From contig VTFK01000583.1 in NCBI GenBank assembly GCA_009617715.1, positions 41,379 to 105,378 on the forward strand: a stretch of 64,000 bases of DNA. Reading direction: 5' to 3'. The stretch comes from Plectrocnemia conspersa. Lineage: Eukaryota > Arthropoda > Insecta > Trichoptera > Polycentropodidae. The position numbers were made by a program, and so were the translations under genes. Positions 36,651 through 47,769 of the stretch are shown one piece after another. Position 1 is the stretch's first letter. The number at the start of each line of letters is the position of its first letter. Under the pieces are notes generated by a model. The model saw only the letters and a list, made by a program, of their open reading frames with translations. It made no database searches and was not told the DNA's origin.

Positions 36651-36973
36651 TATAAAAATAATAAATTTATGAAGCCATATACAGTTGTTATTACTGTTTC
36701 TTCGTTTCAGTACAACACTGAAACGAAGGATAAAATATGTAAAACAATAAGCATGCGTTTAACAAATGCTGATTTTATGAACCAACCGGTCATAAAATGC
36801 TATTCCTGTAGATAAAAATATTTTTGGCCAGCCCAAAACTTTGGCCAGTTTCTTAGAATCGATCAAATTGAAATTACTTGAGTTTGTGCTAAAATAATAA
36901 AATGCCTGATAAACATTAATATATTTCATAAAACTTAAAAACTTTTTTTATATGTATATAATATGTGAAGGAT

Positions 36974-37119
36974 ACGTAGCGTAGCTAGGGGGGGGGCAAA
37001 AGCGGCTGCCTGCCCTGGAAAGTTTTGGCATATTTAAATCAGGTATTAAGGCCAGATTTTGTATTAAATAATTATATGGGAAGGGGGTCAAAGTTAAGTC
37101 ACAAATCGCGGCGCCACTG
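36974..37119. mobile_element. Short hAT-like element remnant
   Basis: The left part reads GTAGCGTAGCTAGGGGGGGG, and the right end reads CGCGGCGCCACTG, ending at 37,119. CAGTGGCG at the right (reversed) matches the expected CAGTGGCGTAG terminus, of which the left retains only GCGTAGCTAGG. This gives a 146-bp internally deleted element. The 74-codon frame from 37,025 runs through it and is not a gene. Confidence 0.5.
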
Positions 37120-38280
37120 CCCGATGAGACAAAGAGTAATATTTATATTTAAAGCACATAATCCAAGAAGATCTTTCCGTCAACTTATTAAAGTCAAAAA
37201 ACAAACTATGAATCGTGTGTGGATAATAATATTTGGCAAAAGATTGTAATGGAAGATCAACTTAAACCACTTACGAATTTTTATCAGAATATCTTAAGCA
37301 CGGAAAACAAGTTAGGCTGTAATAACTTAATAGAATCTGATGTTTGCAAATATAAAAAAATCATGGTAAACATTTTTAAATTAAATTTGCGTGATCGGTA
37401 TATATAAACAATTTAGCATAACGTAAGATAAACAAAGACATCAAAAAAATTGGCTAATGCTTTTAAAAATGTTGTTAAGGGTTCTACGAATTATAATTAC
37501 AATCATTTCTATGAAAGAGAAGCTCAAAAGCATCTCATATAAAGAGGATGTACAATTGAACCTCAGATTACGAGCATAATTCGTTCAGTAAATGTGATCG
37601 TATTTCAAAACACTCATATATCAAAGCAAATTTTGTTATAAGAAGTATTAGAAATTAAATTAGATTTGTCCGAAGACCCAAAAATATTAATATAAAATTG
37701 ATTAATACAAATATATTTTTTTCTTCGGTCGATTCGAACCATCGTTGAAATATTAATAAGAAGGAGCATTATCCATAACAAAGAAAACTTTAAGTGGCAA
37801 CTTTTTCAAAACTTTACTGCAGGGCCAATGATTTCATTCATCCACTCAAGGAACAAAATACGAGTGACCCAAGTCTTGCGGTTGGACCTTTACATAACAT
37901 TTAACTGGCTATTCTGTACCTTGAATTTCGTGAAGGCTTGTGGATTTTCAGACAGACATCGTATCATAGTTTGTCTACATTTCGATATTACACTATGTTT
38001 TAAAAATATTATAGCTATCCTCACCGATATTTTCTAAATTTATTTATGGTTCAAAACCAAAGAATAGCTGTTGTTATAGAATAGTATAGAAAGCCGCAAA
38101 TGATCCATTCACTAAACAAAGACTTAAATCACGGGGTGCCTCTTTTCTCAGAATACACTTTTCCTATTTCTCAGAACACTGTTGAATAACACCGCTGACT
38201 AACCAAAAAACATAATTCCACAATCCTCTAAGAATTTATTCATTTCAGCATATCCATACAGTTGTGCAAAACCATTAGTC
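37120..38280. other. AT-rich stretch, possible decayed coding remnants
   Basis: Contains frames at 37,219-37,407 and 37,828-38,037. The composition is slightly more codon-like than the background (for example, the residues EDQLKPLTNFYQNIL), as in a decayed transposase, but no motif can be named. It lies directly downstream of the hAT-like remnant, which makes a degenerate element body conceivable. Confidence 0.2.
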
Positions 38281-38289
38281 GAAATTTAC

Positions 38290-38760
38290 AACCAATTAGA
38301 GGCGCGTTAACTTTACGAGCAATCAAAGCTAAGTGGTCGGCTCGTAAACGTCTCCCGACCAACAAACAACTTAACTTTTGATGCATTATTTCCATTTATG
38401 AGGAAATAAAACCTCAAATTGTCGACACACACGCCCATGCCGTTCTCGACCTGTGTTTTACAACCCTGGATGTCATTAAAAGCTCGTTTTAAAGAAGTTA
38501 CCCTCCTTCGAGGCTCTCCTACCCTTTTGTTCAATCTCTGTCCCTCTTTCGCTTTGCCGAAAGGAAAGAGAGGAGAATGGGTGCTCATCGGTAGTCTGAT
38601 TACGTTATGAGCCATAAAACAGCTTAATTCATAAAAGCTGTTTACGAGTGACGAGAGAAGTTGTGAACACGTGATTGACTCGGTGTTAATGGCCATTAGA
38701 CGCCTAAACGCTTGATTTATTGGCCGTTTCACTTTTGTTGGTAGATATCGCCCCCTAAAG
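38290..38760. promoter_or_regulatory. Regulatory-looking island (homeodomain sites)
   Basis: Mixed-composition block containing TTAATGGCCATTAG (38,685-38,698, partly palindromic, with ATGGCCAT), TGATTTATTGG at 38,713, GCCATAAAA near 38,611 and two CATAAAAGC-type sites. A 139-codon minus frame (38,313-38,732) and a 63-codon plus frame overlap it; neither is recognisable. The density of Hox/PBC-like and GCCAT cores suggests an enhancer. Confidence 0.35.
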
Positions 38761-39689
38761 CATTTATTATCTCGTAAAGTGTCTTTGAATATGTATTATG
38801 TGTTTAATATTTATTGATTGTTTGTTGATGCTCTGTTATGTGGTGATTTAAATTAGCCGTAAATCTATATATTGCCATGACATAAGTAGTGATTATTTTT
38901 GGTATCTACATAAATCATAATAAATATATTAGTTATAGAAAAAAAAATATACTATTGCAAAATTTTTTGTAATCAAAATTTTCCTTGTTCTTGTTAAATA
39001 CGTCTTCCTTAGAAGTCAATCAATTTTAAAATAAATTGTATAGGCAAAATCCGTAAATTATTAATAAATAACCACAATCAATATTTTTAATGGCTAAGCA
39101 ATTTTATTTACTGTTCATCTTTGTTTTGATATTATGTAATCACAGTAAAAATAAATATTGTTATAGTTGCTGCCTTTAAATGCGCCATTCGAATTTTTTT
39201 TTTAAATTAAATATTTACATGTAAATCAAAGCTAATATATGCCATTTAAAAACATGAATTAACCAAAATACATATTATTTTTTTACAATAAATAAATATA
39301 TTTTTTATTATGGTTAATTGAAATTAGTGTAACGTAAAAATTAACCAGAAATCATAAACAAATCACTTTTTCTCCATAATCATACGATTCAGCATAGCGT
39401 TCATTCTACAATTATACAATTACGAATAAATTATTATATCTGAAAAAAACGCTATGAAAACATACTGTAAATTATTGCGAACGTTTATATTACCAGAATA
39501 ATTTACGACTTACACGCTAATAGTTAATCTTTTCTTGATTTTCTGGTTGTTGATGTTAGATTTCACTCTTAGATTATGAGTTTTTTGGCAACATCAAAAC
39601 GAGAGCTTTCCGAAAGTTTTATTTTAATCAGATTTTTATTTTTTTTATTTGTACGTATTGCCCTAATATTAATTAAAAAAAAAAAACAT

Positions 39690-40230
39690 AATTTTCCCCG
39701 TAAATGACTGCGTCCTTTTCCATATAAATCACGTTAATTTGTCCAAGGTATCAACGCCGAAGCTTTATAAATCATTCCACAGCTTCCAGCTTATATCGTA
39801 ATCGCACAAATGTTATCTAAAATTTGTTTATTTCCTCAAGTCGTATCGGTGGTCCATCGTAAAGCTTTCAACGTGCCGATTTTTATTATTATTTATTATA
39901 CGATCACATGTATGTGTGTGTGTTTTTTTTTCTACCAAGAATGTTCTGGGTGTCGCTCTTCTTACCTGGCATCTGTATCACATAAGAAAAAATCGGCTTG
40001 AATTGTGGCAGGCTGTTATTTTTTTGACGCAAACTGATTGGCCAATTTCCTCCCCGTGTTCTGAAGGAATAAAAAAAGCTCAGACGTGGCATTTCAGCGT
40101 CCAACAAAAGAAACTAGGGGGGCATTATCCGATTTTTTTCTTCTTTTCCCTCGACGTTTTGTACTTTTCGAAATGATGCGCCATTTGTATGTCGTCGACC
40201 CAGAGACGGTACGCGGCATGCACGTGAGTC
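39690..40230. promoter_or_regulatory. Moderate-GC block with Hox/PBC-like octamers
   Basis: ATAAATCA occurs at 39,724 and 39,767, 43 bases apart. A GT microsatellite with a T run lies near 39,908-39,930. Overlapping frames on both strands (39,810-40,001, 39,916-40,176 plus; 39,904-40,107 minus) are unrecognised. Confidence 0.25.
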
Positions 40231-41100
40231 ATTTTTGATATTTTAGATAAGATTCGCAAAATATGTTGAAATAAATAATCTGAAAAATTATATTAAAATA
40301 AATTATAGAAAGGGCTACTTTTAAATGCACATAGGGTATAAAAATATGAATATCATTATACATAATAATTATTAAAAACGTTCTTTTTTAATTAAAAATA
40401 ATATAGAAAATAGCAGAGTTAGTAATCATGCAAAAAATACTCATCTTTGAATCGCAATAATACAAAATGGCGGCTCGTATTTTTGAAAATTAATAAATTG
40501 CTCTCAACAATTGTATTATTAAATGTTTATTTAACATTTTTTAGAGCTCTAATTTTTTTTATTTAATAAAACTTCTTTTAAGCTTTTAGTAAATTCGTAG
40601 TACAAAAATATGATTCATAAAATACAACAGTAAATCTTAAACATTTGAGCTTATTTTTTGAGCTTTTAAGCACAATGACTATAAAATATATTTTCACTTC
40701 TTAATTTATAGGTTTTTTATGTTGATTTATTTAAACTTTTTCCGTGATATTTAAAAAATAATCTTGATTTCATTAAACGAAGATTAGATAACTAAATTTT
40801 GCTCCCACTATTCTCAAATATCTGCTATAAATATATCACATAGTGTTTAAATTAAAAAAAAGGAAAACTGCAAAATATTGGTAAGAAAAATGCATAAAAT
40901 GATTTACTAAATTCATTAAACATATAGCGAAACTCAGTGCTAAAAAGAGCCCGCTGCAATTGCGGCCCAAAGACTAATATTCAGCAGGAGAAATTAATTA
41001 TCAAAAGTCGTTAAACATAAGGCGATTCAAATAATATATAACACATATTTCTAATAAAAATATAATAATTTTCAATATCATTGAACCCTACTATAATCAT

Positions 41101-41290
41101 ACCAGCACGAAAGACGAGTGGTATAAGTCGCTGACCATTGACCTGAAAGACCTATGTTCAAATCTCGCTTATTTTTTATTTGCTATCGTGTCACGGATTA
41201 GTAATTACTATAACATTATAATTCCGAACATCACAGGTTAGATTTACCTAGATTTTCCTAATCTCGTGGATCGATATTGTAATAATTAAT
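41101..41290 (+). mobile_element. tRNA-derived SINE, best-preserved copy
   Basis: The head reads AGCACGAAAGACGAGTGGTA, then ACCTGAAAGACC and ATGTTCAAATCTCGC, giving recognisable A-box (GACGAGTGGTATAAGTCG) and B-box (GTTCAAATC) regions about 40 bases apart. The tail core is CAGGTTAGATTTACC, TAGATTTTCCTAATCTCG and ATCGATATTGTAATAATTAA. No coding capacity is expected. Confidence 0.75.
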
Positions 41291-41595
41291 TAAATATTGG
41301 ATATTAAAAAAATCTAATAATGACTAATAGAAAATATCAAATTCAGCTAATAAAAAATATCTTGTATGTATTAAAAAATACCAAGAACACTATAATTAAA
41401 TTCACTAATATCTAATTTTGTTGACAAATCCATATATAAATTATGTAGACAAAAAATACACAAACACGTTTCATTTTAAAGGTAAAAATACAAATTTCAT
41501 AAGCTCTTGATTTATCATTTTGTAAATTGATATACGTAAATATAGCAAATTTTATTTAACTATAAATTATACGATTAAAAAATAAATATTAACAG

Positions 41596-41805
41596 TTAAC
41601 CCTTTAATTGACAAAATGCGATATATCCGCATTAGCTGCTGTAGCAAAAAATTCTGGATTTGATGTCATCATTAAAGAAAACATCAGATAATTTTTAATG
41701 AGTTTTAGAGGCAAATTACTATAATGCTTTTTCCGAAAATATTTTTTTTATGCAATATCGATTATAATATATTCATTTTTAAAGGCTTGGCAATCAAAGT
41801 GTTAA
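41596..41805. mobile_element. piggyBac-like MITE, 210 bp
   Basis: Bounded by TTAA on both sides. The left end reads TTAACCCTTTAATTGACAA; the right end, reversed, reads TTAACACTTTGATTGCCAA: 16 of 19 positions agree. TTAA target duplication with a CCYTTT-type terminus is characteristic of piggyBac-family elements. It is too short to encode a transposase. Confidence 0.65.
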
Positions 41806-41929
41806 TGATCTGTAATTGTACTGAATGATATATGCTTTCTACGTATTTTAGAATCAATTGATATTAGAATTTATAAATTGATATCGTGAACATTATATGC
41901 ATTAACTCATTCTTCGATGGCTTCCAACT

Positions 41930-42560
41930 AACACCTCCCCTCCCCTTTCCCTCAACTCTACCCACTGATCGGTAGCTGCATTTGCGCTCAGATCCAGTCA
42001 AATTATTTCCACAGTCGTGATTTCTAATTGAAAAGTCATCGCAGTTGAAGTAATTGATTCAACCAACCCCCACCCCACCAAAGTTCATTTCCATTCCGTT
42101 TCGCAATGCTTACCCTCCCATTCTCCATACATACGTACACACATACACATACAAAGAGAGAAGCTTTTGAGAAGCTCATTTCCTCCCGTCAGACGTGAAC
42201 TTCCACTCTAACTGCCGAATTACAAAATTTTCGATTATAATAATGTTCCAAAAAAAAACATACAACTTCATCCATGTTATACATACGTCACACGTTTTAA
42301 TTTAACGTTAAAATATGGCGGTGAGCAGATGTGGGCGGTCGCATATCCTTTGTAACCATACCCAGGTATATTTTGTGCTATAATATACTCGGGGAACATT
42401 TTAATTATTTCTAATTATTATGTTACCTTTCCAAAAAAACAATAAATTTCGATGTGGCGGGGGCGTTTAGATAAAAACTCGCCATGTGGCAACATCCCTC
42501 ACACATCCACCATATTTGGAACATAAAAAACATGTACGGATACCTGAGACCTCCTTACCT
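41930..42560. promoter_or_regulatory. C-rich / ATGGCGG-containing block
   Basis: Pyrimidine-rich tract near 41,932-41,960, then mixed-composition DNA with AAATATGGCGGTGAG near 42,312. No frame is recognised. It could be an enhancer or Polycomb-type element. Confidence 0.25.
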
Positions 42561-42829
42561 GCCTTTAATTATTATTATTATTAATATTAATATAATACTT
42601 TTTTACCTGACCTAGGATCTATTTTATACTTGCCGACATTTCTGTTTAATTTTGTTAACAGTGTTAGAATTGAGTTGTTAATTTTCATTCAGTGTTTTAG
42701 ACACGGTTGAGCGAAATTCCATAGAGTTTTTTAAAAGAATATGCATATTATGTTTGTGTAATATATTTTGAGCTTGCATTTCATTCTGTGGACAGCAGAC
42801 ACTCACCCTTTATGAAAGGGTGGACTGCG

Positions 42830-42905
42830 TCACGGTTCACCCCCTTCTGTGAAAAATCAAGTTTCAGCACATAAATCATGGCGGAAGCTTTTCAAAATGT
42901 ATATT
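42830..42905 (+). promoter_or_regulatory. Composite Hox/PBC and Pho-like site
   Basis: ATAAATCATGGCGG at 42,871-42,884 fuses the PBC-Hox-like octamer ATAAATCA with an overlapping ATGGC (Pho/YY1-like). The same two motifs are adjacent at 26,355-26,372. Binding is inferred from motif identity only. Confidence 0.35.
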
Positions 42906-43329
42906 GCGCAAAAAATATATATTATAACGTGACAGTTTTTACATCTCGCACATATGCACGAACCTCGTATTTAGAGAGATTATCATATTTTCATTAAAAC
43001 ATCTAATTACATACATAAATAAATTTTAGCATAATTATATTGGGAATATCAGCATGAGATAATCCATTATCATTAAATAATGTAATTTTAATTAGAGTAA
43101 TACACAAAGTTAAAAATATACATTTGACATTTGAGCAACTTAATTCAATTAATCATACTTTTCATTATTATTTAAATGTACATTTTTTTAATTGCGAAAT
43201 ATAATAGCTTATTATATATAATATTTTAATTGTTGATTGGAATATTTTATTTAATATATTTATTAGTAGGTTGTCTCTGTTAATATTCTACAATACTTAA
43301 GCCATCTATAATTCATCTCAAACGCTTTC

Positions 43330-44100
43330 AGATAAATTCCTAAACGTGTTAAAGAGCGCATATTTGGACGAATAGCTTCGAAAACATCCCGTAAATAAAT
43401 CACAAGCGGATCTCCATAGTTTTTGGACATACCGAATATATAATTTATCTGAGCGTTACGTAAAACTGCTCAGAATTAGAAGATCTCAGTCAAATTCTCT
43501 CAGAGGCTGCGATCTTAATCCGGGGTCATTAATCTTGGGAGAGCGCCGTGGAAAAAATCCAAAAGAAAAACGGGTCACCAAAAATCAATGGGGGCGCAGC
43601 GATTGGAAAACTTTGACATGCGTGCGTAACGGTGGTTTGCCAACATATTGCCCAAGTTTAAATTGCACCCGAAAAAAAAGTTTTTCGATCGCTGACGTGC
43701 ACGCATCGAAAATTGGTAATTTATTAATTTATATTAATAAAACACATATTGTGTTGTGTTATTATGGCGTATAATAAATACAAAATGGCGAAGTTTAAGA
43801 ATCCCACAGTGGCCATAAATAACGACGGCTCTATTATAATGATTATAATAGCCCTTCGTTTTAATATTCATCGTGCACGAGTATGATTCATTTTCATCTG
43901 GGCAAGTGGAAATAGTTTAATGCGACAGGCGAATATAGATCTAATTCCTTGGCTACAAACGGTTTATATTCCTTTCGTAGGGTCCATAAAAAACTTTGAT
44001 GCAATTTGTTGACTTGTGCTTCAATACGGAGGGTCCTGGCGATTATAATAGGTAGGACTACAACTATTGGCCTTTCGCTCATATTAAATAGTACATTTTA
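43330..44100. promoter_or_regulatory. Mixed-GC block with repeated GCCAT/ATGGC
   Basis: Contains ATAAATCA at 43,395, ATGGC near 43,763 and 43,786, and GGCCATAAA near 43,812 (Abd-B-like GCCATAAA). Frames at 43,535-43,774 (plus) and 43,894-44,082 (minus) are unrecognised. It ends about 300 bp upstream of the second recursive splice site. Confidence 0.3.
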
Positions 44101-44379
44101 ATTTTTGACAAAGGGCGCTCTTTCGCCCTATGTAAGTAAACATAAAAAATCTATTGATTTTTTTAATCATGAATAGATTTAATTACACACAAAGGAATAA
44201 CGTCTAAAATAAACTTTGTGGATGAGTGCAAGCGTCGTGTGATGTTTTCAGACAAAACATACACTGGACAACGTCACGTCACAATAAATGCATGAGTTCT
44301 ATTTTCGCTCTAAAGCACGTGTAGTAGTGATTTAGTCAACTTTGATAAATCTTATTTATTTATTTAAAATACATTAATA

Positions 44380-44410
44380 AAATATTTTGTATTCTTGTTT
44401 CAGGTGAGAA
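44380..44410 (+). other. Putative recursive splice (ratchet) site 2
   Basis: ATATTTTGTATTCTTGTTTCAG ends at 44,403 (21-base pyrimidine-biased tract counted in parts) and is followed at once by GTGAGAA. It shares TTGTTTCAGGTGAG with the site at 31,430, 12,973 bases upstream; flanking sequences beyond the core differ, so this is not a simple duplication. Spacing of ten or more kb between successive ratchet sites is usual in giant introns of insects. Confidence 0.6.
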
Positions 44411-44546
44411 TGCATATTAATATACTGTGTGTAACTTATGGAACAATCAATATAAATACGTATGTACCTATAAAACATATTAAATAATTAAATAGCAAAT
44501 AAGTTTTAAAAAAGCATAGATTTATATCATATAATATATAATATCA

Positions 44547-44612
44547 AGGTCAGAATAACGTAGTCCGTAAGACTTGATACCCAGGTTCGCGGGTTCGAGC
44601 CACGATAGCTGA
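44547..44612 (+). other. tRNA-like Pol III promoter remnant
   Basis: GGGTTCGAGCC (44,591-44,601) is an excellent B box, preceded by GGTTCGC. The A-box region (GTCAGAATAACGTAGTCC) is weak, and no complete clover-leaf could be drawn. Probably a second SINE family or a tRNA pseudogene. Confidence 0.45.
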
Positions 44613-45059
44613 CTCCAATTTGTATTTATAAAAATACGCTATTATTAAAACACAGTCATAGCTGCTAAATTACATATATTAATTATTAAATAAAAATACA
44701 AATCATATTTTATAACTTTTTATATACATATATGTATGTATGTCACTAATTCCCAGACTGAAAAGATTGGTGGTTAATACTTACTTGTAGGTGTTCATTA
44801 TGTCTGATTGACTAAGCCAGTTGGCACAGATTTACCTTGTTTTAGCGCATTGAGTTTACGCCTATCAGGTTACATTGGAAGATTAAAAATAAAAAGATAT
44901 TGTAGAATTCATCTATACTTATAGAACAACTTTTTATCTATCCATAATTTTAAATTACTTTATATACATGGGTGGGACATAATTCGCAGAAAAATATATG
45001 GATGATTTCAGTAAATTATCAACTACTTTTTATTCATATCAGATCAATATTTTTTAATA

Positions 45060-46990
45060 TTTATTTAATTTTTGACTCTTACGCTATTATTTTATGTATT
45101 TATTAAAAACTGTTAATTTTCGGTGTAATATATAAATATTTTCTTTATGAATTTTCTTGAAAAAAAATTGCGTTGTTAATTTTTTACGCAATTTGTGTTG
45201 CCTTAAATAAAACTATAATTTTCGGTAGTAATTATTATTCTTAATTTTATTTATAGTTATTAAAAAGTATTAGGTTATATGTAAAATATAGTTTAAAATT
45301 TTCGTCCAATACAAATCTATATTATTTCATTTATTTTAATAAAATATTTTTTGATGATTCTCAAAGTATCTATAGTTATATCTTTTCATTTAGAGGGAAT
45401 TAAAAACGATAAAATAATTATTTATTAGTTTTATATTTTATATTTTAAAACAATTAAATAAATTATTTTTAAGCTTTATTCTCACAAACAGCTGTCACAA
45501 AAATATTTGATAAATTCTAAAAAAATAGTTTTAACAAACAATGAAAAATAATTAAGTTGTGAGAATCTTTTTTTTTCAAAATTCAAATTAGTATAAAACT
45601 TATATTTACTACTTTATTTATTTTGTTGAATTCTTTTTTTGATGCTACATAAACTATGCATTTCTGTCGCAATTTTTTTTTCATAACTTCCAAAATAATG
45701 AAAGTTTTGAAAAAAAAATATTGAGAGAGTTCATAATTAAATTATTTTATCTTTCTTAAACTATGAGCTGCGTATTACTGTAGCAAAAATGTCTTTAAAA
45801 ACTTCAAAACTAATCAAAATAAAATATTTCATGTGATTTTATCTTCATAATTTAATTTATTTTCTGATTTTCAAACTATAATCCGCATATTGATGCGCAA
45901 ACATTACTTGCGAATTTATAGAAATTCTAAAAAAATAATGTTAGGTTATATTTCATTTTTCAAATTTTAAACTGTAAAATATTATAACTTATGATTATTT
46001 ACAAAAATAATTGATTAAATTTTCATATTTTTTTTATTATTTACTATCACAAATAAATTATTAAAAATAGACATAATTACAAAAACAGTGAATATTCGCA
46101 AAAAAATAATTGTTGAGGCGTATCTTTATTCTTAAATTTATTTATATTTATTTTTTGTGGTTTTTAAAAAATGTTTTACTAATATATAGCAGAAATGTAT
46201 TTATGTAAAATATTACAATTTATAACGTTTTTGAATAATAACTGATAATGATTTTTTTATAGCAAAAGTGTTTCAAAACTAGTGAAAAATTTGTCAATAA
46301 ATTATTGAGGTGTATCATTATACTGAAATTTATTGAAATAATGTATTTTTTTTATTATAATTTATCTTTGTGGCAATTTTTGAATACCAGTTGAAAAATT
46401 AAAGTAACTACTCGCCACACGTAGGCGAAAAAATTCGACTACATTTAATTATGGAAATATATCGAGCAATTTTTGTAACGATTTTTATACAGTAAATATA
46501 ATCCTTTTTGTACTACTACTTTTTTATACTACTTTAAAAGAATACCATGTGGTATTATGTATATAAGCTATCACAATAAAAAATTAAAATAAAACAAAAA
46601 TGTTTTTATTATCTTATACCCTTTATTATTACAACTTTTTTTCTAAATCAAAAGACTCATATTTAAAAAACATATATTGCAGTATTACGTAATAAAATCT
46701 ATTCTGATAAAAAAAATATTTTTAGTTTTTTGTTAAAGCGAAAAAAATCGAATCTGGAACATAAGACCATATTGTCACAGAATAATCCGTCACACAGTTT
46801 TAATCTAGCTTATTGTTTTACCGATACTCATCTTTCTAAAAAGTTGCATATTTGAGAATACCGATTTTTTTAACAACCATATTGTAGTTTTAATAAAACT
46901 GACATAAATTATAGATTTTTTGCCAATTCAAAATATTGTGTTAATAGACGCATATTGTAGTTAATAATTATTAGATTAGTTTACATTACA
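45060..46990. repeat. Degenerate tandem array, ~105-120-bp spacing
   Basis: AAACTATG/A recurs at 45,651, 45,768 and 45,873 (117 and 105 apart), each followed by a similar GC..TATTR..G motif and GCAAA. Further right, CATATTGTAG-type motifs recur at about 46,672, 46,879 and 46,949. The block is almost pure AT with many A and T runs. Boundaries and monomer are uncertain because decay is heavy. Confidence 0.35.
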
Positions 46991-47259
46991 TAATTTTTTT
47001 TACTTCAAGTAATTCTGCTTTAATCACGTGGGTAATATTTGGATTTCTACACTAAAGCTTTTTTAAAAATAAATAATAACTATTATATATATTCTGATAA
47101 ATTATACCTTTCACCACAATATAAAGGAGTGATGACGATAGTATCGACTGTGTCTTGCGAAGTATATGGATATAATCCAAATATAGTCATCTCATTTTTA
47201 GTATTAACAAATAATGACGCATATATACGTCCCCGGCGCTACAGAGTTTTAAGGGTTTT

Positions 47260-47660
47260 TGGGTCAGTATTTGATCGAAATGTTCTCTCTATCGCTAGTC
47301 AGGAAAATCCCCCCTCCTTCTTTAATCGCGGAAGCACCGCCGCGCGTCGACCGCACGTCAGCTTGTACAGCAAGCAGCAGGCAAGCAGCGTGCGCGTCGA
47401 AAATAGTCGAGTAGACGGGTAGACGAAGGCCGGGTCGCATGGTCGGCTCGCGGCGCGCCATTGGCTGAGTGTGTGATTGGCGCTCGGCTAGCTATGACGG
47501 GCGCGCCGGGTGACAGACGCGAGCGCACATGACCGGGCGCCGGACCCGCACCGGCGCCCCATGCGCCCTGCCATGAAGCGGGACGCGTGTGACCACCGAA
47601 GTGACCCAACAGTGAATCTGTCTGTCAGTGAATCAGTTCTTCAGTTCTGAGTTCCTTTTC
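47260..47660 (+). promoter_or_regulatory. CpG-rich promoter candidate
   Basis: The strongest CpG-rich block of the window, rising abruptly from near-pure AT DNA. Two inverted CCAAT boxes (ATTGG) lie at 47,460-47,464 and 47,476-47,480. Three arthropod initiator cores, TCAGT, lie at 47,625, 47,633 and 47,641, spaced exactly 8 bases. No TATA box is seen and no downstream element sits at the exact +28 spacing. Minus-strand frames over the block (47,264-47,461; 47,358-47,609) are stop-poor composition. This may be an internal alternative promoter of the gene implied by the recursive splice sites. Confidence 0.5.
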
Positions 47661-47748
47661 ATTTTGCGCGCAAAGACTAGTGAGCCGAGTGTAGTTGACG
47701 CAGGACGACAGATGGAAACGTGTGCCTTCATCGCCTACGCCGTAAACG
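47627..47748 (+). CDS. Candidate first exon with short coding start
   Basis: Downstream of the three initiators is a leader of about 70-85 bases and then ATG at 47,712 in a fair context (ACAGATGG). The frame reads METCAFIAYAVN and meets a possible donor, CG|GTAAAC, at 47,749; an overlapping alternative donor, CC|GTAAAC, lies at 47,742. Reading through instead gives a stop within about 25 codons, in DNA that turns AT-rich at once, so the exon would end near here. The peptide is not one I recognise. The exon may equally be untranslated, with the true start codon in a later exon outside the window. Confidence 0.35.
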
Positions 47749-47769
47749 GTAAACGCACATTTCCAATGA

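Noticed and set aside
38313..38732. 139-codon minus-strand open frame
   Set aside because: Longest frame of the window but without recognisable motif; overlaps a cluster of homeodomain-like sites and an opposite-strand frame, so a regulatory block is more likely.
42535..42570. Minus-strand recursive splice site (GGCAG|GTAAGG)
   Set aside because: Donor half is good, but the minus-strand sequence before it is A/T mixed without a pyrimidine tract.
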